NCBI GenBank assembly: GCA_029531795.1
Contig: JAPEIS010000011.1
Coordinates: 248,001-312,000 of the forward strand
DNA from: Sclerotinia nivalis
Lineage: Eukaryota; Ascomycota; Leotiomycetes; Helotiales; Sclerotiniaceae
DNA: 64,000 bases
Reading direction: 5' to 3'
Shown here one piece after another: positions 1-9,417 of the stretch (positions are counted from its first letter, which is position 1; each line of letters begins with the position of its first letter). The translations under genes were made by a program, and so were the position numbers. The notes beneath the pieces are model-generated. The model made no database searches. It was not told the DNA's origin and worked only from the letters and a program-made list of their open reading frames with translations.

Positions 1-39
1 CACCATCGGAGTCGATTTTCATTCACTAACAACCCAAAG

Positions 40-1053
40 ATGTCTCGCACCGGGGACTTCGTCGAAGCATTGGACCATCATGCCTATCGGACCGGACAAC
101 CGGATTTCGCTGGGGAAGATCAACCACACCGAGGCCCAGGACGTGCTTTCGTCGATCCAAATCCTGATATACCCGATACTCCCGATACATATACGGATAC
201 ATTTTCCGATACTCCATCTCGAACTTCATATGTCGGGAGTGCTACTCAGTATTTAGACCCTCAGAAGGAATATCAACAAGCCCCATCATATTCACAACTA
301 CCCCGGCATGCGCCCATAAGCTATACCTCATCTCATAGTTCATATTCCGCTACTGCACATCGACAAGACCCAGCACGTTCACGCTCACCATTTCGTGTGA
401 ACCATGTACGTGACATCCGTGATCCACATCCTAGAGCCGGTTATCAAAGAAATACATCACGTTCACGCTCACTTCTTCCTGTGCACAATAGATCTATTTC
501 ACCTCCTAGTTCATATTCTGGTACCGCACCTCGACGAAGGCCAGCACTTCAAGCCTCACCTTCTCAAATGAGCAACAGATCTACCTCTCGTAATTCGTAT
601 TATGGAGCCGGATATCAAGAAAATCTACCACGTATAATTTTAATTCCACCTCCACGCTCACCTCCACCTCTTCCTCATCCGGCTCCTCTTCCAGTCATTA
701 CACCCCAATCTTTTCCGTATCCAGTCGATCGTACTACTCCTCTACGCGGTATACTCCGAACAGAGCAGGTTCCATCCCCATCATCTGTGCATTATACTAG
801 TAGCGGACCATCAGCCCCGTATGCCGCTACCCAGGAAACTCGAGGAATTTTGGGTAGCGTCGACTATTATGAAAATGATGCGTTTACAAGGCACGAGAAA
901 GCTCAGGATGCAGAGGCATCATACGCCTGGGCACAGAAGATGAAAGAACCGGAAATGATACCACTTTTGAGAGATTTAGAACGTATGAAGATAAGTCCCG
1001 GAAAGGCCGTAAGAAGAGGGGAACAAGGGTATGGAAGATGGGAGAGCAAATAG
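40..1053 (+). CDS. Low-complexity Ser/Pro/Arg-rich protein, first unit of a tandem family
   Basis: I do not recognise a function. The 337-residue frame starts at ATG in a good context (CAAAGATG) and has no intron. Seen: an acidic Asp/Thr/Pro stretch (residues about 40-60), RS-type repeats such as RSRSPFR and SRSRS (about 115-180), a proline run (about 200-220), and a charged, probably helical C-terminal tail (about 275-337). The short block GRAFVDPNPD near residue 35 recurs as GAAFVDPRSD in the gene at 1486 and as AGTVDPYTYS in the relic at 4674, so these are paralogues. No signal peptide or membrane segment is visible. The composition suggests a disordered protein. RNA- or chromatin-related roles are possible but unsupported. 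The upstream region lies outside the window. Confidence 0.65.
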   Translation: MSRTGDFVEALDHHAYRTGQPDFAGEDQPHRGPGRAFVDPNPDIPDTPDTYTDTFSDTPSRTSYVGSATQYLDPQKEYQQAPSYSQLPRHAPISYTSSHSSYSATAHRQDPARSRSPFRVNHVRDIRDPHPRAGYQRNTSRSRSLLPVHNRSISPPSSYSGTAPRRRPALQASPSQMSNRSTSRNSYYGAGYQENLPRIILIPPPRSPPPLPHPAPLPVITPQSFPYPVDRTTPLRGILRTEQVPSPSSVHYTSSGPSAPYAATQETRGILGSVDYYENDAFTRHEKAQDAEASYAWAQKMKEPEMIPLLRDLERMKISPGKAVRRGEQGYGRWESK

Positions 1054-1153
1054 TAAAGCTGATAGGAGAGAAGGGCATATGACGATAGGTCAGGGATATT
1101 TATCATATTGGTAGCTACCAAGGAATGTGTAAATGAAGGTTAATGAATAATAC

Positions 1154-1188
1154 TTAGGCTTAGAAACCGAAATCGATGAGATTACAGC
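1154..1188 (+). repeat. Shared 3' motif of the tandem family, copy 1
   Basis: About 100 nt after the stop of the gene at 40 lies a motif with core TAGAAAYYRAAATCGATGA. It recurs after four further units in the same orientation (2397, 2873, 4301, 6335). Its place suggests a 3' UTR or cleavage/polyadenylation element that duplicated with the gene. Confidence 0.75.
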
Positions 1189-1254
1189 TCCAAAATTTCG
1201 AGTCATTTTTTGTGTCAGATCCGCTCACATAGTAAAATATGGAGAAATATCAAA

Positions 1255-1290
1255 GACTCATAAACCGCCTAAGTTTTGTCTATAAAAAGC
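1255..1290 (+). promoter_or_regulatory. Duplicated promoter block of the tandem family, copy 1
   Basis: The block begins GACTCATAA and continues to AAGTTTTGTCTATAAAAAG, which contains a TATA-like box. Nine and thirteen identical bases are shared at the same spacing with the block at 2995. It lies about 200 nt upstream of the ATG at 1486 and is followed by a pyrimidine-rich leader and a run of 11-12 C. Confidence 0.6.
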
Positions 1291-1485
1291 CCAGCTTCTC
1301 CTTGTTTTCGGTGTTCATTTTCCTTTCTCTTCACCCATCATAATTCTAGAACTTTATCAATATTAAAGCTTCACTTTGAAAAATATATTTGTATTCGAAC
1401 TTACATCTTATCAACTCGAAACTCAAATCACTATTCAATCAGTATTAAATCCCCCCCCCCAAAATAACCAGAAACAAAACAAAAA

Positions 1486-2319
1486 ATGTCTGGCGCTGTT
1501 CAACTGTGGAGACCAAAGGGTGAATATGAACTTCCTCGCGATGATGAAATCGAGGTGGAAGAGATTGTTGATGATGAAAATGAACAGCATTCAGCGGTGG
1601 GAAATGATGAAAATCATTCTGGCCAGGGTGCTGCATTCGTTGACCCACGTTCCGATACCAGAACTCGAGCTTCATATACCGAAACTGATACACGAAATGC
1701 AGACGGACGGCAGGAAGATCAACAAGAGCCTCTGTATTCATTCCCACGTCCTCGAGTTCATATCAGACGTAATTCGTACGGTTCATACACGGAAGCCTCT
1801 GCACAACGAATGCCACCACATCTTCGAGTTCATATCAGACGTACCTCGCATGGTTCTTACACGGAAGCCGCGCCACCACGAGCATCACCACCTCCTCCTA
1901 CCCGTGCACGCACTACGCCTATAAACTACCTGGAAAGGCCGATGCGTTACTTTGACCATCACGAGGGAGGAAGGCAAACTCGGTATTACTTCCATCATTA
2001 TGACGATGCAGGAAACCAAGTCTGGTGGCCTGAATCGCGACTTCCGTCTTCAAATAGAACAGGGACGGGTAGGTCCGAGACGTTTCCTCAAGGAGCTCGA
2101 GGTGTTTCATTTAGAACGGCTGAGGGAAGAGATGCTTTTAGACGATACCTCACTGGAAGTGAACCCAGAATGATAGAGAGGCGGGAAAACTTGGCAAGGC
2201 AAAGCATGCCAGAAAGTACGAGTGCAAGAAACGTGTGGGCAAGTCAAATGGTAAGGCAGAGTGGTGCGAGAAATAGGGAAGAAGCATATCATAGGAGAAG
2301 AGATAGGAATCAATATTGA
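1486..2319 (+). CDS. Low-complexity protein, second unit of the tandem family
   Basis: A 277-residue frame without intron; function not recognised. The N-terminus is acidic (residues about 18-45). GAAFVDPRSD at about residue 50 matches the same block in the gene at 40. Then comes an internal duplication: the segment around RVHIRR[NT]S[YH]GSYTEA occurs twice, 72 nt apart (about 1749-1796 and 1821-1868). The C-terminal 80 residues are rich in Arg, Glu and Met and probably helical. The start follows an A-rich leader (AAAAAATG). A duplicated TATA-type block lies at 1255-1290 and the family 3' motif about 80 nt after the stop. The reading frame is intact, so this is the best-preserved member. A disordered, lineage-specific protein is the most that can be inferred. 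Confidence 0.7.
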   Translation: MSGAVQLWRPKGEYELPRDDEIEVEEIVDDENEQHSAVGNDENHSGQGAAFVDPRSDTRTRASYTETDTRNADGRQEDQQEPLYSFPRPRVHIRRNSYGSYTEASAQRMPPHLRVHIRRTSHGSYTEAAPPRASPPPPTRARTTPINYLERPMRYFDHHEGGRQTRYYFHHYDDAGNQVWWPESRLPSSNRTGTGRSETFPQGARGVSFRTAEGRDAFRRYLTGSEPRMIERRENLARQSMPESTSARNVWASQMVRQSGARNREEAYHRRRDRNQY

Positions 2320-2396
2320 ATCTCAGAGGTGGAAAGAAAGAAAAATAGTAGGCTGCATATATTGTATTGGTAGATTTAACGAATAGTGAGTGGTAA

Positions 2397-2431
2397 TTAG
2401 GTTTAGAAATCAAAAGCGATGATATTATATT
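2397..2431 (+). repeat. Shared 3' motif, copy 2
   Basis: TTAGGTTTAGAAATC followed by AAAAGCGATGATATTAT. It differs at few positions from the other four copies and lies about 80 nt downstream of the second family gene. Confidence 0.75.
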
Positions 2432-2576
2432 TTACGCTTGTATTCAGACGTGTAAAAATAAAAACCGAAATATGACTGGCCACCACATCTCCAATTATTC
2501 ACATTAATTAGGGATCACCTGTTTTTTCAGATTCATAAACTTCAGATATGTTTTTATCAGTATTATTGATTACTAC

Positions 2577-2786
2577 TTGTCATCAATCTCAAAGTCTTCA
2601 TTGAGATCAACACTTTCAATCATCAATATCAAAATCAGCAGTCAAATCAATATCCGAACCAATACTCAAACGGAATATTCACAAGAACTCCAACGATATC
2701 AGGGACGTAACGGATCATACCAGGCTCCTCGCAATGATGGTATCGACGTAAAAAGTGTATCTGGGGATGCGGATGTACAGTTATGA
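2577..2786 (+). pseudogene. Truncated third unit of the tandem family
   Basis: A 69-codon frame in which only the last ~25 codons resemble the family. GSYQAPRNDGIDV aligns with GEYELPRDDEIEV near the start of the gene at 1486. The first part reads through what looks like the unit's 5' leader (repeated ATCAA/TCAATATCA leader sequence also seen before the units at 3146 and 4674), so the true start is unclear. Nothing of the middle or C-terminal part remains before the family 3' motif at 2873. I read it as an internally deleted copy. Confidence 0.5.
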
Positions 2787-2872
2787 AGGTGCAAAGACAT
2801 ATAGAAGAGGGAAATATTGTGAGGAATATTGAAGAGTCATATGCCATTGTGAATGAGGAATGATGATTAATT

Positions 2873-2908
2873 TTCAGACCTAGAACTCAAAATCGATGAT
2901 ATTATATT
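2873..2908 (+). repeat. Shared 3' motif, copy 3
   Basis: TTCAGACCTAGAACTC followed by AAAATCGATGATATTAT, about 90 nt after the stop of the truncated third unit. Same orientation and spacing as in the intact units. Confidence 0.75.
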
Positions 2909-2994
2909 TTATATTTCTATTCAACAGTGCAAGACTCAAGTATGATTCATCATCATATTTTTGATTACTCAAATTGGGAATATATAATTTGGAG

Positions 2995-3033
2995 GACTCA
3001 TAAGTCCTCAAAGTTTTGTCTATTTAAGAGCTC
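2995..3033 (+). promoter_or_regulatory. Duplicated promoter block, copy 2
   Basis: GACTCATAA, then AAGTTTTGTCTAT at the same spacing as in the block at 1255, here running into TTAAGAGCTCC. It stands about 120 nt upstream of the ATG at 3146. Conservation of non-coding sequence both upstream and downstream shows that whole transcription units were duplicated. Confidence 0.6.
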
Positions 3034-3145
3034 CATTTCATTCTGAAAGCACTTCTGGCTTCTGTTTCTCCTCATCAACAAGAACCATCAAAATCAAAAA
3101 TTTCCATCCACAACCAACATTCAAATCAATATTAGTTCAAGAAAG

Positions 3146-3905
3146 ATGACAGACGAACCAGGTCGACGAACAACCTACGAGTCTCCCTCCAGGCACAGCA
3201 CACAAAATATCAACGTGTGCATCCATGACGACTCTGAAACTTGTGCATCTTGTCCCGATGCACACATAAAAAGAGATTTGATCGTGTGCAACCATGATGA
3301 CTCTGAGCATTGTGCATTTTGTGATGGTGATACCGAACTTTGGCTCTCTGAGGAAGATGATCGATATCCAAACCGGGGACCGGTATCCAGCGATACGAAC
3401 TCTGAGATTACATCGCAAGTTTTGTGTGTTCTACCTGTGCCTAGATATCAAAATGACGGGCGAGAATATCAACTAGATCTATTACATCCTCCTTTTGAAA
3501 AGTCCGGGTATGCGCCTCGTCATGCACAATGAGCTACAGCATCAAGAACGCCGTTCAAACTCTGGGCTGGTTAGACAACATGGCGATCAAGCCCCCTCAC
3601 ATGCGACGTATGATGTACCACCTCCAGCACGCGAACCAGCACACGGCACATCTCGACCCGATCAGGAGTTTCCATCGAAGTACTACGATTTTCACCCTTG
3701 TGATACCACAAGAGGAGAAGAACTTTTCCTCCTTAAAGAGGAGTATCAAGAGAATGCCAAACATCCACGGTCCATAGTTTGTCCAAAGCTAGTTGAAAGT
3801 AATTATTGTAAAAGAGGTAGATCAAGATACGTGCATCCCGATAGCACGCTGCAAAAGGGAATAGGATACGAATTGATCAGATTACATTGTATAAATTTCG
3901 AATAG
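3146..3905 (+). pseudogene. Fourth unit: Cys/His-motif protein, frame broken near 3500-3530
   Basis: The first frame (3146-3532, 128 codons) holds two near-identical motifs, C25-x-H27-x5-C33-x2-C36 and C48-x-H50-x5-C56-x2-C59, both built on HDDSE, which suggests a small metal-binding repeat. The frame ends at TGA 3530. The next frame (3495-3905) is open and continues with a Pro/His-rich part. It ends in a segment that looks like a CCCH zinc finger (C-x8-C-K-R-G ... R-Y-V-H-P) but lacks the third cysteine. The two frames overlap by about 35 nt with a one-base shift and I see no good intron between them, so a frameshift is likeliest. Function is not recognised. Alternatively there are two separate small genes, or an unseen intron restores one frame. 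Confidence 0.5.
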
Positions 3906-4300
3906 TAGAATTAATATGAATAACAATAGATTGGGGTTGTATACAATGGATATACAAAAAGATTAATGAAAATGATTGATTATTTTAGAAGGGAAAACGA
4001 AGCCTTCTTTTTATATTTAATTATGAAGGATCATATGATCTAATGCTTATAAACTAGCTATGTATATGGCCCTAGCAATCCAACTTTCTCACATTATGTC
4101 GGCGGGAAAGGAAAGGGGAAGGCGCAGTAGACAGTGCTTTGGCATGGAAATGGGGCGGGCAGATGGAATGTAATAGACAAAAAGAGATGGATGCGAGGAT
4201 GACAAGGTTGTTAGAAGGTAGTGGAGGAGCCCCAGCATGAATTGTGGAATGATATGTATTACACTGGCGGACAAATGACAAATGAAGGAACCATGAATGA

Positions 4301-4336
4301 TATTTGAGCTTAAACACTAAAATCGATGATATTACA
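4301..4336 (+). repeat. Shared 3' motif, copy 4
   Basis: TTGAGCTTAAACACT followed by AAAATCGATGATATTACA, about 400 nt after the end of the fourth unit's last open frame. The 3906-4300 interval has no recognisable gene. The motif suggests it is the unit's decayed 3' part. Confidence 0.7.
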
Positions 4337-4673
4337 ACTCTACAGTATGCTTTCCCATAATTCACTAATCTCTTATTCACTTGCCATGATTTACTCTACT
4401 ATGCTAATTACTCATACATCGAACACAAGTCATTTCATAACAGCTTTCCGAATGATATTCACCACTCAATGAATATTTCACGATTATTCATATCACTAAT
4501 CTATGAATCTCAAAGAGTAAACATTATCTGGATACTTAAGAGTTCAATTCCCACATATCAACATCATTGATTTCCACTTCTTTTCATGAACATCGATATC
4601 AAAACTTTCATCAAAATCAACACCTTCATTCATCATCAACATCAACAATATAACCAACATCTAAGCACGAAAC

Positions 4674-6330
4674 ATGTCTACGAGTAGATCTAACTCCTCA
4701 ATCTCAAGGAAACGAAAGACCCCACACAAGACTTCTTGCAACCAGGATAATGGTGTCGTGGTGGAAGAGTATACTGGGTCTGACACCGGACAATATATGG
4801 ATTCAGTTCAAGAGGCAGATGAACCGCATGCAGGCACGGTAGACCCATACACATATTCCGAGTCCCACAAAGTATCTGCGGCTTCACAGAAATCAAATAC
4901 AGGATCGAAAGCTTCCATGCATCAAACCTCCGATAGCGCTGGACCTTCAAAGTAATTCAGACGCTTGGATTCTACATCCACTCATTCAAAGACCGGCGAC
5001 ACATCTCCATCTTCCACAAGAACGGAACGTCAGAAATCTAACCCGCATCAAACTTCCAACAGCGCTTTACTTCCATACAACCCACAAGCAAGCGCAGGTA
5101 GGTATATACAGCCCTCTAAAATCCGAAAATACATCTATATCTTCTATAAGTCATATATAAGCACGAGAGCTTCCAAGCATCAAAGGCCCAGCAGCGCTTT
5201 AGGTACACGTAAACCACAAGCAACCCAGGTATCTCCATACAACCCACCATCCCCCCACCATCGTCTAATTCTACATATAGTCCATCAGATTCAGACAATA
5301 TATGTCAAATTTCATACACCAAGAGCAGAAGCAAAACCGAATATCCAGAGAAGAGACAACAACGACAAGCGGGCCCACCACTTGCTCTGGGATTGAATGA
5401 ATACAATTATGCTTATGAGAATCACGCTCCCAGATCATAATATCCATAACAACAAGAACAAGAACTTCCAGAACATAAAATCCACTCCTATTAGCGCCCC
5501 TGCAACCAGCAAAATCATTTCCATCTGAAATTCCACCTTCTCATGTTCCTATGATAAACAATGATTATGGACCAAGACCGCCACCATCAGGACCGCTCCC
5601 ATTCAAACGACCCCAGTCACCTTCTTATTATGATATAACCCCCCTCACCATCCTATAACAAACAAATCATAACTATCCACCAGGACCGCCATCACCAAAA
5701 CCACCACCTTCTTCGTCCTCTTCCTCTTCCTGTTCTACACCACCACATCCTCCACCTCTTCCCCCCACCACAGCATCTTCACTTCTCGACATCGAGAAAC
5801 TTCAGATAAAAATCATATACATGAGCGGGAACGGAAATAAGAGAGAATGAAAACCAATATCGAAAAATTGACTCTCCATAACCCATTATATCCACTTCTA
5901 CCAATTAATCCCTTCCAACATCCACTCCAATTCAACACCCAATTCTCGAAGATTATCTACAAGAGGCAGCCGTGATCAAAAAAGTAGAGGAGAAACGAAT
6001 AGGCGGAGTAAAGACAGTGAATGAAGATATGGGAAGAGAGAAGGCACAGCCGTCGACGGACATGATGCAAATGAGAGGACGGGGGAAGAAAGATGTAAAG
6101 ATGAGAAGGTAGGGAGAGGCGAAGAGAGAAAGGGAGGGGAGAAGTTACTACAGCCGATGGCGATGCAGAAAGAAAAGGAAAGAAGGGAAAAATAGCTGGG
6201 AAAGCGAAGAGATATTGTTAAGAAAATGAATTGGTGGGGATTATATCAGGTTGGTAGGAAGGAGGAGGTAGTAAAGAATGAGATTATGGGTATTACGTTG
6301 AAGGAGACGTATTATATGAATGGAGGATAA
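4674..6330 (+). pseudogene. Fifth unit of the tandem family, degraded
   Basis: ATG at 4674 opens 93 codons with PHAGTVDPYTYS, the family block, and then stops (4953). Open stretches continue in shifted frames: 4965-5396, a proline-rich zone at about 5560-5790 and a Glu/Arg/Lys-rich zone at about 5940-6240 resembling the charged tails of the other members. A degenerate internal repeat, HQTS[DN]SA or HQRPSSA, occurs three times (near 4920, 5047 and 5176). Several stops and shifts make one protein impossible. The leader (ATCAA-rich, 4590-4670) and the 3' motif at 6335 mark the unit's ends. Splicing could rescue parts, but I see no convincing introns. Confidence 0.55.
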
Positions 6331-6334
6331 TGGA

Positions 6335-6370
6335 CTCAAGCCTAAAAGTTAAAATCAGTGATGTTACATA
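6335..6370 (+). repeat. Shared 3' motif, copy 5
   Basis: CTCAAGCCTAAAAGTT followed by AAAATCAGTGATGTTACAT. The most diverged of the five copies; it closes the tandem array. Confidence 0.65.
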
Positions 6371-6701
6371 TCTTGCAGTGTATCACTTGCAGTTTTGACA
6401 TTTCATCCCTCCACTCCATGTTCCCACTCCCATGCTGCACAAATGAATACACCTCAACTTGAGGGTCAATAGTTAAATATTTGTATTATTTCTGTAAATC
6501 CGTCCGGATATTAGATATGCTGTAGCCTATAACCTCGAACGTAAGACAAAACCTGACGCAAACCTCTACGTCCAACTGCCTAAGATATCATAACGCTGAC
6601 CATTTTTCACCACAGAACTCCCATTCCCATTCCCATGATCATAACCAAAGCCCCAATTTCTTTGTACAGATCCCATGACGGAAAGGTAGACTAGCTATCG
6701 C

Positions 6702-8106
6702 TCAATCATCATCACTACTTTCCTCATCACCCAAGAATGCCAAATCGTTCTTTCTTCTAGCCCTAGCAGAAACCTCCATATCTTCATCATCAACATCACT
6801 TTCTTCGTCCTCTCCTTGAGTACTGCCGCTTTTGCTTTTGCTATCATCCTCACTACTTTCGACCTTTTTCTTGTCCTCCTTAACACCACCCCCACTTCTC
6901 CTTGAACCTCTGCCCAATCCCCATGCTTTCTCGCCCTCTTTCACCGCTTCCAAATCAGCCTGTAATTCTCTCATCTCCTTGATTTCTTTCGCTCTCCCCT
7001 CGCTAAAACGTCCGGTCATACCAACTTCCGTTAACATATTCTTCAAATGTTTAATTTTTTCATTCTCTGTTTCGTATTTCTTCAATTCGAAGGCCCAGAT
7101 TTTGCGAATTCCACATTTAACGAGTTGAGTTTGGAGGGTTTTGATGACTTGCTCGCTAGGCGTGAGTTCTGCCGTAGCTTTTGCCTTTGTGGCTTTAGGT
7201 TTGGCGGTTTTGGTTACTTTAGAGGACTTGGACGAGGCGGATTTGGATTTCTTGACACGAGGTTTGGTAGTTAAAGGACCATCAAGAACGACAGACATAG
7301 CTGAGGAGTCAGATTCGTTGCCCGCATCTTTGTTATTGGAGGGTGGAGAGGCTTCTTCTTCTGTTTTTGGAGGAGTTGATAAGGAGGAATCTCGGATCTT
7401 TGGGGACGTGGCTATTGGAGGAGCTTTTGCCTCGGATGGAGTGATTGATTCGATATCTGACAATTCAGAATCGGAGGAGACCACTTCTTTCTTTAATGGT
7501 TTCTTAGCTTTCTTGGGCGCTACCTCATCTTCATTGTCGCTGGCGTCATTGTCCGAATTGGCTTCAGCAGTCTTCTTGACTTGCTTTTTTGGTTTCGTTT
7601 TTAGTACATCTTCGCTTATTTCGGAATCAATTCCTGATATTTCTGTTTCCGCAAGCTCAGAAAGTTCGGAATCAGAAACGGGGGTCTTCTCTTTCTTTTG
7701 TCTCTTTGGTGGAGGTGCCTTCCTTTCTGCCGAAGCTCGTTTCGTTCCTTTCGCAACAGGTGTAGCTTTCTTCGCAGGTGTTTTCTTGCTATTCTTTGCC
7801 TTTACAGGTTCTTCCTCCTCTTCCTCTCCATCTTCTTGCATTAATTTGTCCTGCAATTGACCATTAGAATCAATTGTCGAATCCAACAGCTTTAATCCAC
7901 AACGAACTTACAACTTCGCCTTTGATAATCCCTTTACTCTTTTCCTTCCATCTTCCCTCATTTAAAAAACCATCACTCAATTCAAATTCCTGTTCAACTT
8001 TTGTTCTAATAAATCGTACACTTAATTTCTCTTTCTCGTCACTGTGGAAGACATCGCGTACAGTCTTGGAGAGAGCGCTCGTCAGCGCTTTATCGGAGAG
8101 TGTCAT
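6702..8106 (-). CDS. DEK C-terminal-domain chromatin protein (two exons)
   Basis: Exons 8106-7912 and 7850-6702, with a 61-nt phase-0 intron (donor GTAAGT, acceptor TTGCAG), give 447 residues. The ATG at 8106 is chosen because the protein then begins directly with a DEK-C winged-helix-like domain (residues about 1-65: MTLSDKALTSALSKTV, the EQEFEL/DGFL region and WKEKSKGIIKGEV at the exon end). The middle (about 66-290) is disordered and rich in Lys, Glu, Ser and acidic patches, with KRASAERK and PKRQKKEK as likely nuclear localisation signals. Residues about 290-375 form a conserved helical block (KCGIRKIWAFELKKYE, then TGRFSEGRAKEIKEM), followed by an acidic tail. DEK-C proteins bind DNA and chromatin; the fungal member's exact role is not shown by the sequence. 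A long open frame on the opposite strand is a shadow of the Lys/Glu/Ser composition. Confidence 0.85.
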
Positions 8107-8767
8107 TCTGTATATCGAATGAGAATTTAGATGATGAAAGATGGCGAAGCTTGAATTGATACCGCAAGGCTGAGAATTAGAAATTATTCTTAAGGTAATT
8201 TGGATCAAATCGCGTCGCGTGTTGTATGGGAGCTTTTCGGATTTTGAATCCTCGTTAATTGATTTGTGATGTGGAGATTATAAGCATTTTAAGTAGAAGG
8301 CGGTGGGTGGCAGAACCGTAAGCTAAAAGCTGGTGGCACGTGCACCCCTCTCTTTAACGTTTCTCTTTCAGCAAGATTCCTTTTCCTTCCCCTTTCTGAA
8401 TTCATGGGATCCAACTAATAAGCTAGATTTTCAGCGGTTGGTAAGTATCTTCTACAAATTGGTTTTTATAGTACCAAGTACGCTTGATATTCGTTTTGCA
8501 GCATTATGACTCCCTATCAAACCTGGACATGAAGGCTAATATCTAATCATATTCTTGCCCTGGGCTTCCACTTCCATCGAGAGTCTATAAATCCTTGAAA
8601 GACCTTTCTAGATCCATCCACATCTTTGAGGTAGTCCTGCGCCTCAAATCTCCATTCTTTGAGCTTCGGGAATTCTAAAAATACTCTTCTAAATCAAAAG
8701 CAGTGGGTACAATTTACTGACATACTATTTGACAATATCGCTACCCCAAAATCTCCAACTGACCCCA
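8107..8767. other. Promoter region of the DEK-C gene and spacer
   Basis: No gene seen. A pyrimidine-rich tract at about 8340-8400 lies on the plus strand. It may belong to a leader of the relic that follows. Confidence 0.4.
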
Positions 8768-9390
8768 ATGGCAACAGCATCTACCATCAGTAAGGCCGTT
8801 GATTGGAATGGCTCGGTAATATCTCCTCGCGAGGCTTCCTGAGCCCTTCCCTGAAAATAGTGCAGTCGATAAGATCATGCAAGTGTGGTATTTGCAAGGC
8901 TCTGATCGGGTCTAATGGACGTCCTCAAAAAGAATATTGTGGATGGGTAGTACATTATCAATTCCATCCTCCAAACACGTTTCCAGGTATTACCTTTTGT
9001 ATCTTTTGCCCTCCTCACGTCACCACCATCTTATTGCGAATTTTGGATTAAACATCTCGAAGATGGGCCACTTTCAATTTGACCTATACTCGAGTAGTTG
9101 ACGGTTCTATCAAAATTGCTAGCTCGTCCCAACATGTTCGGAGGCCATCATGGTGCTTGATTTTCGCACCAGTGCGGATCGCCTGACTGTTGACATAACT
9201 TGAGTACGCTTGCCCGAGCAATCATACATGTTGATTTTCAAATCTTTTACTCCTCTTTCTTTTGGGAGACTAGTTTAAAACAAGACTTCAAATTCCGAAT
9301 TTGAAGAGAAGACAAAGGGAAGCGAAGTTGCTTCAGTCTTCGCGGACGAACTAAAGCAAAGGAAGAGTATACCTTCTCACGTATCATTTT
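8768..9390 (+). pseudogene. Unidentified gene relic
   Basis: ATG at 8768 opens MATASTISKAVDWNGSV and stops after 24 codons. Further coding-like stretches follow in changing frames (for example SSRHHHLIANFGL near 9015-9055 and RTSADRLTVDI near 9155-9200). GC content and wording look protein-coding rather than intergenic, but I cannot name a family. It directly precedes the dehydrogenase relic and may have belonged to the same locus. Confidence 0.25.
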
Positions 9391-9417
9391 AAACTGCCAT
9401 CTGCTAAATTTAAACAG

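Noticed and set aside
7141..7860. 239-codon open frame on the plus strand
   Set aside because: Exactly opposite the Lys/Glu/Ser-rich middle of the DEK-C gene. Poly-Ser/Phe/Leu composition is the mirror of that sequence and no domain or splice evidence supports it.
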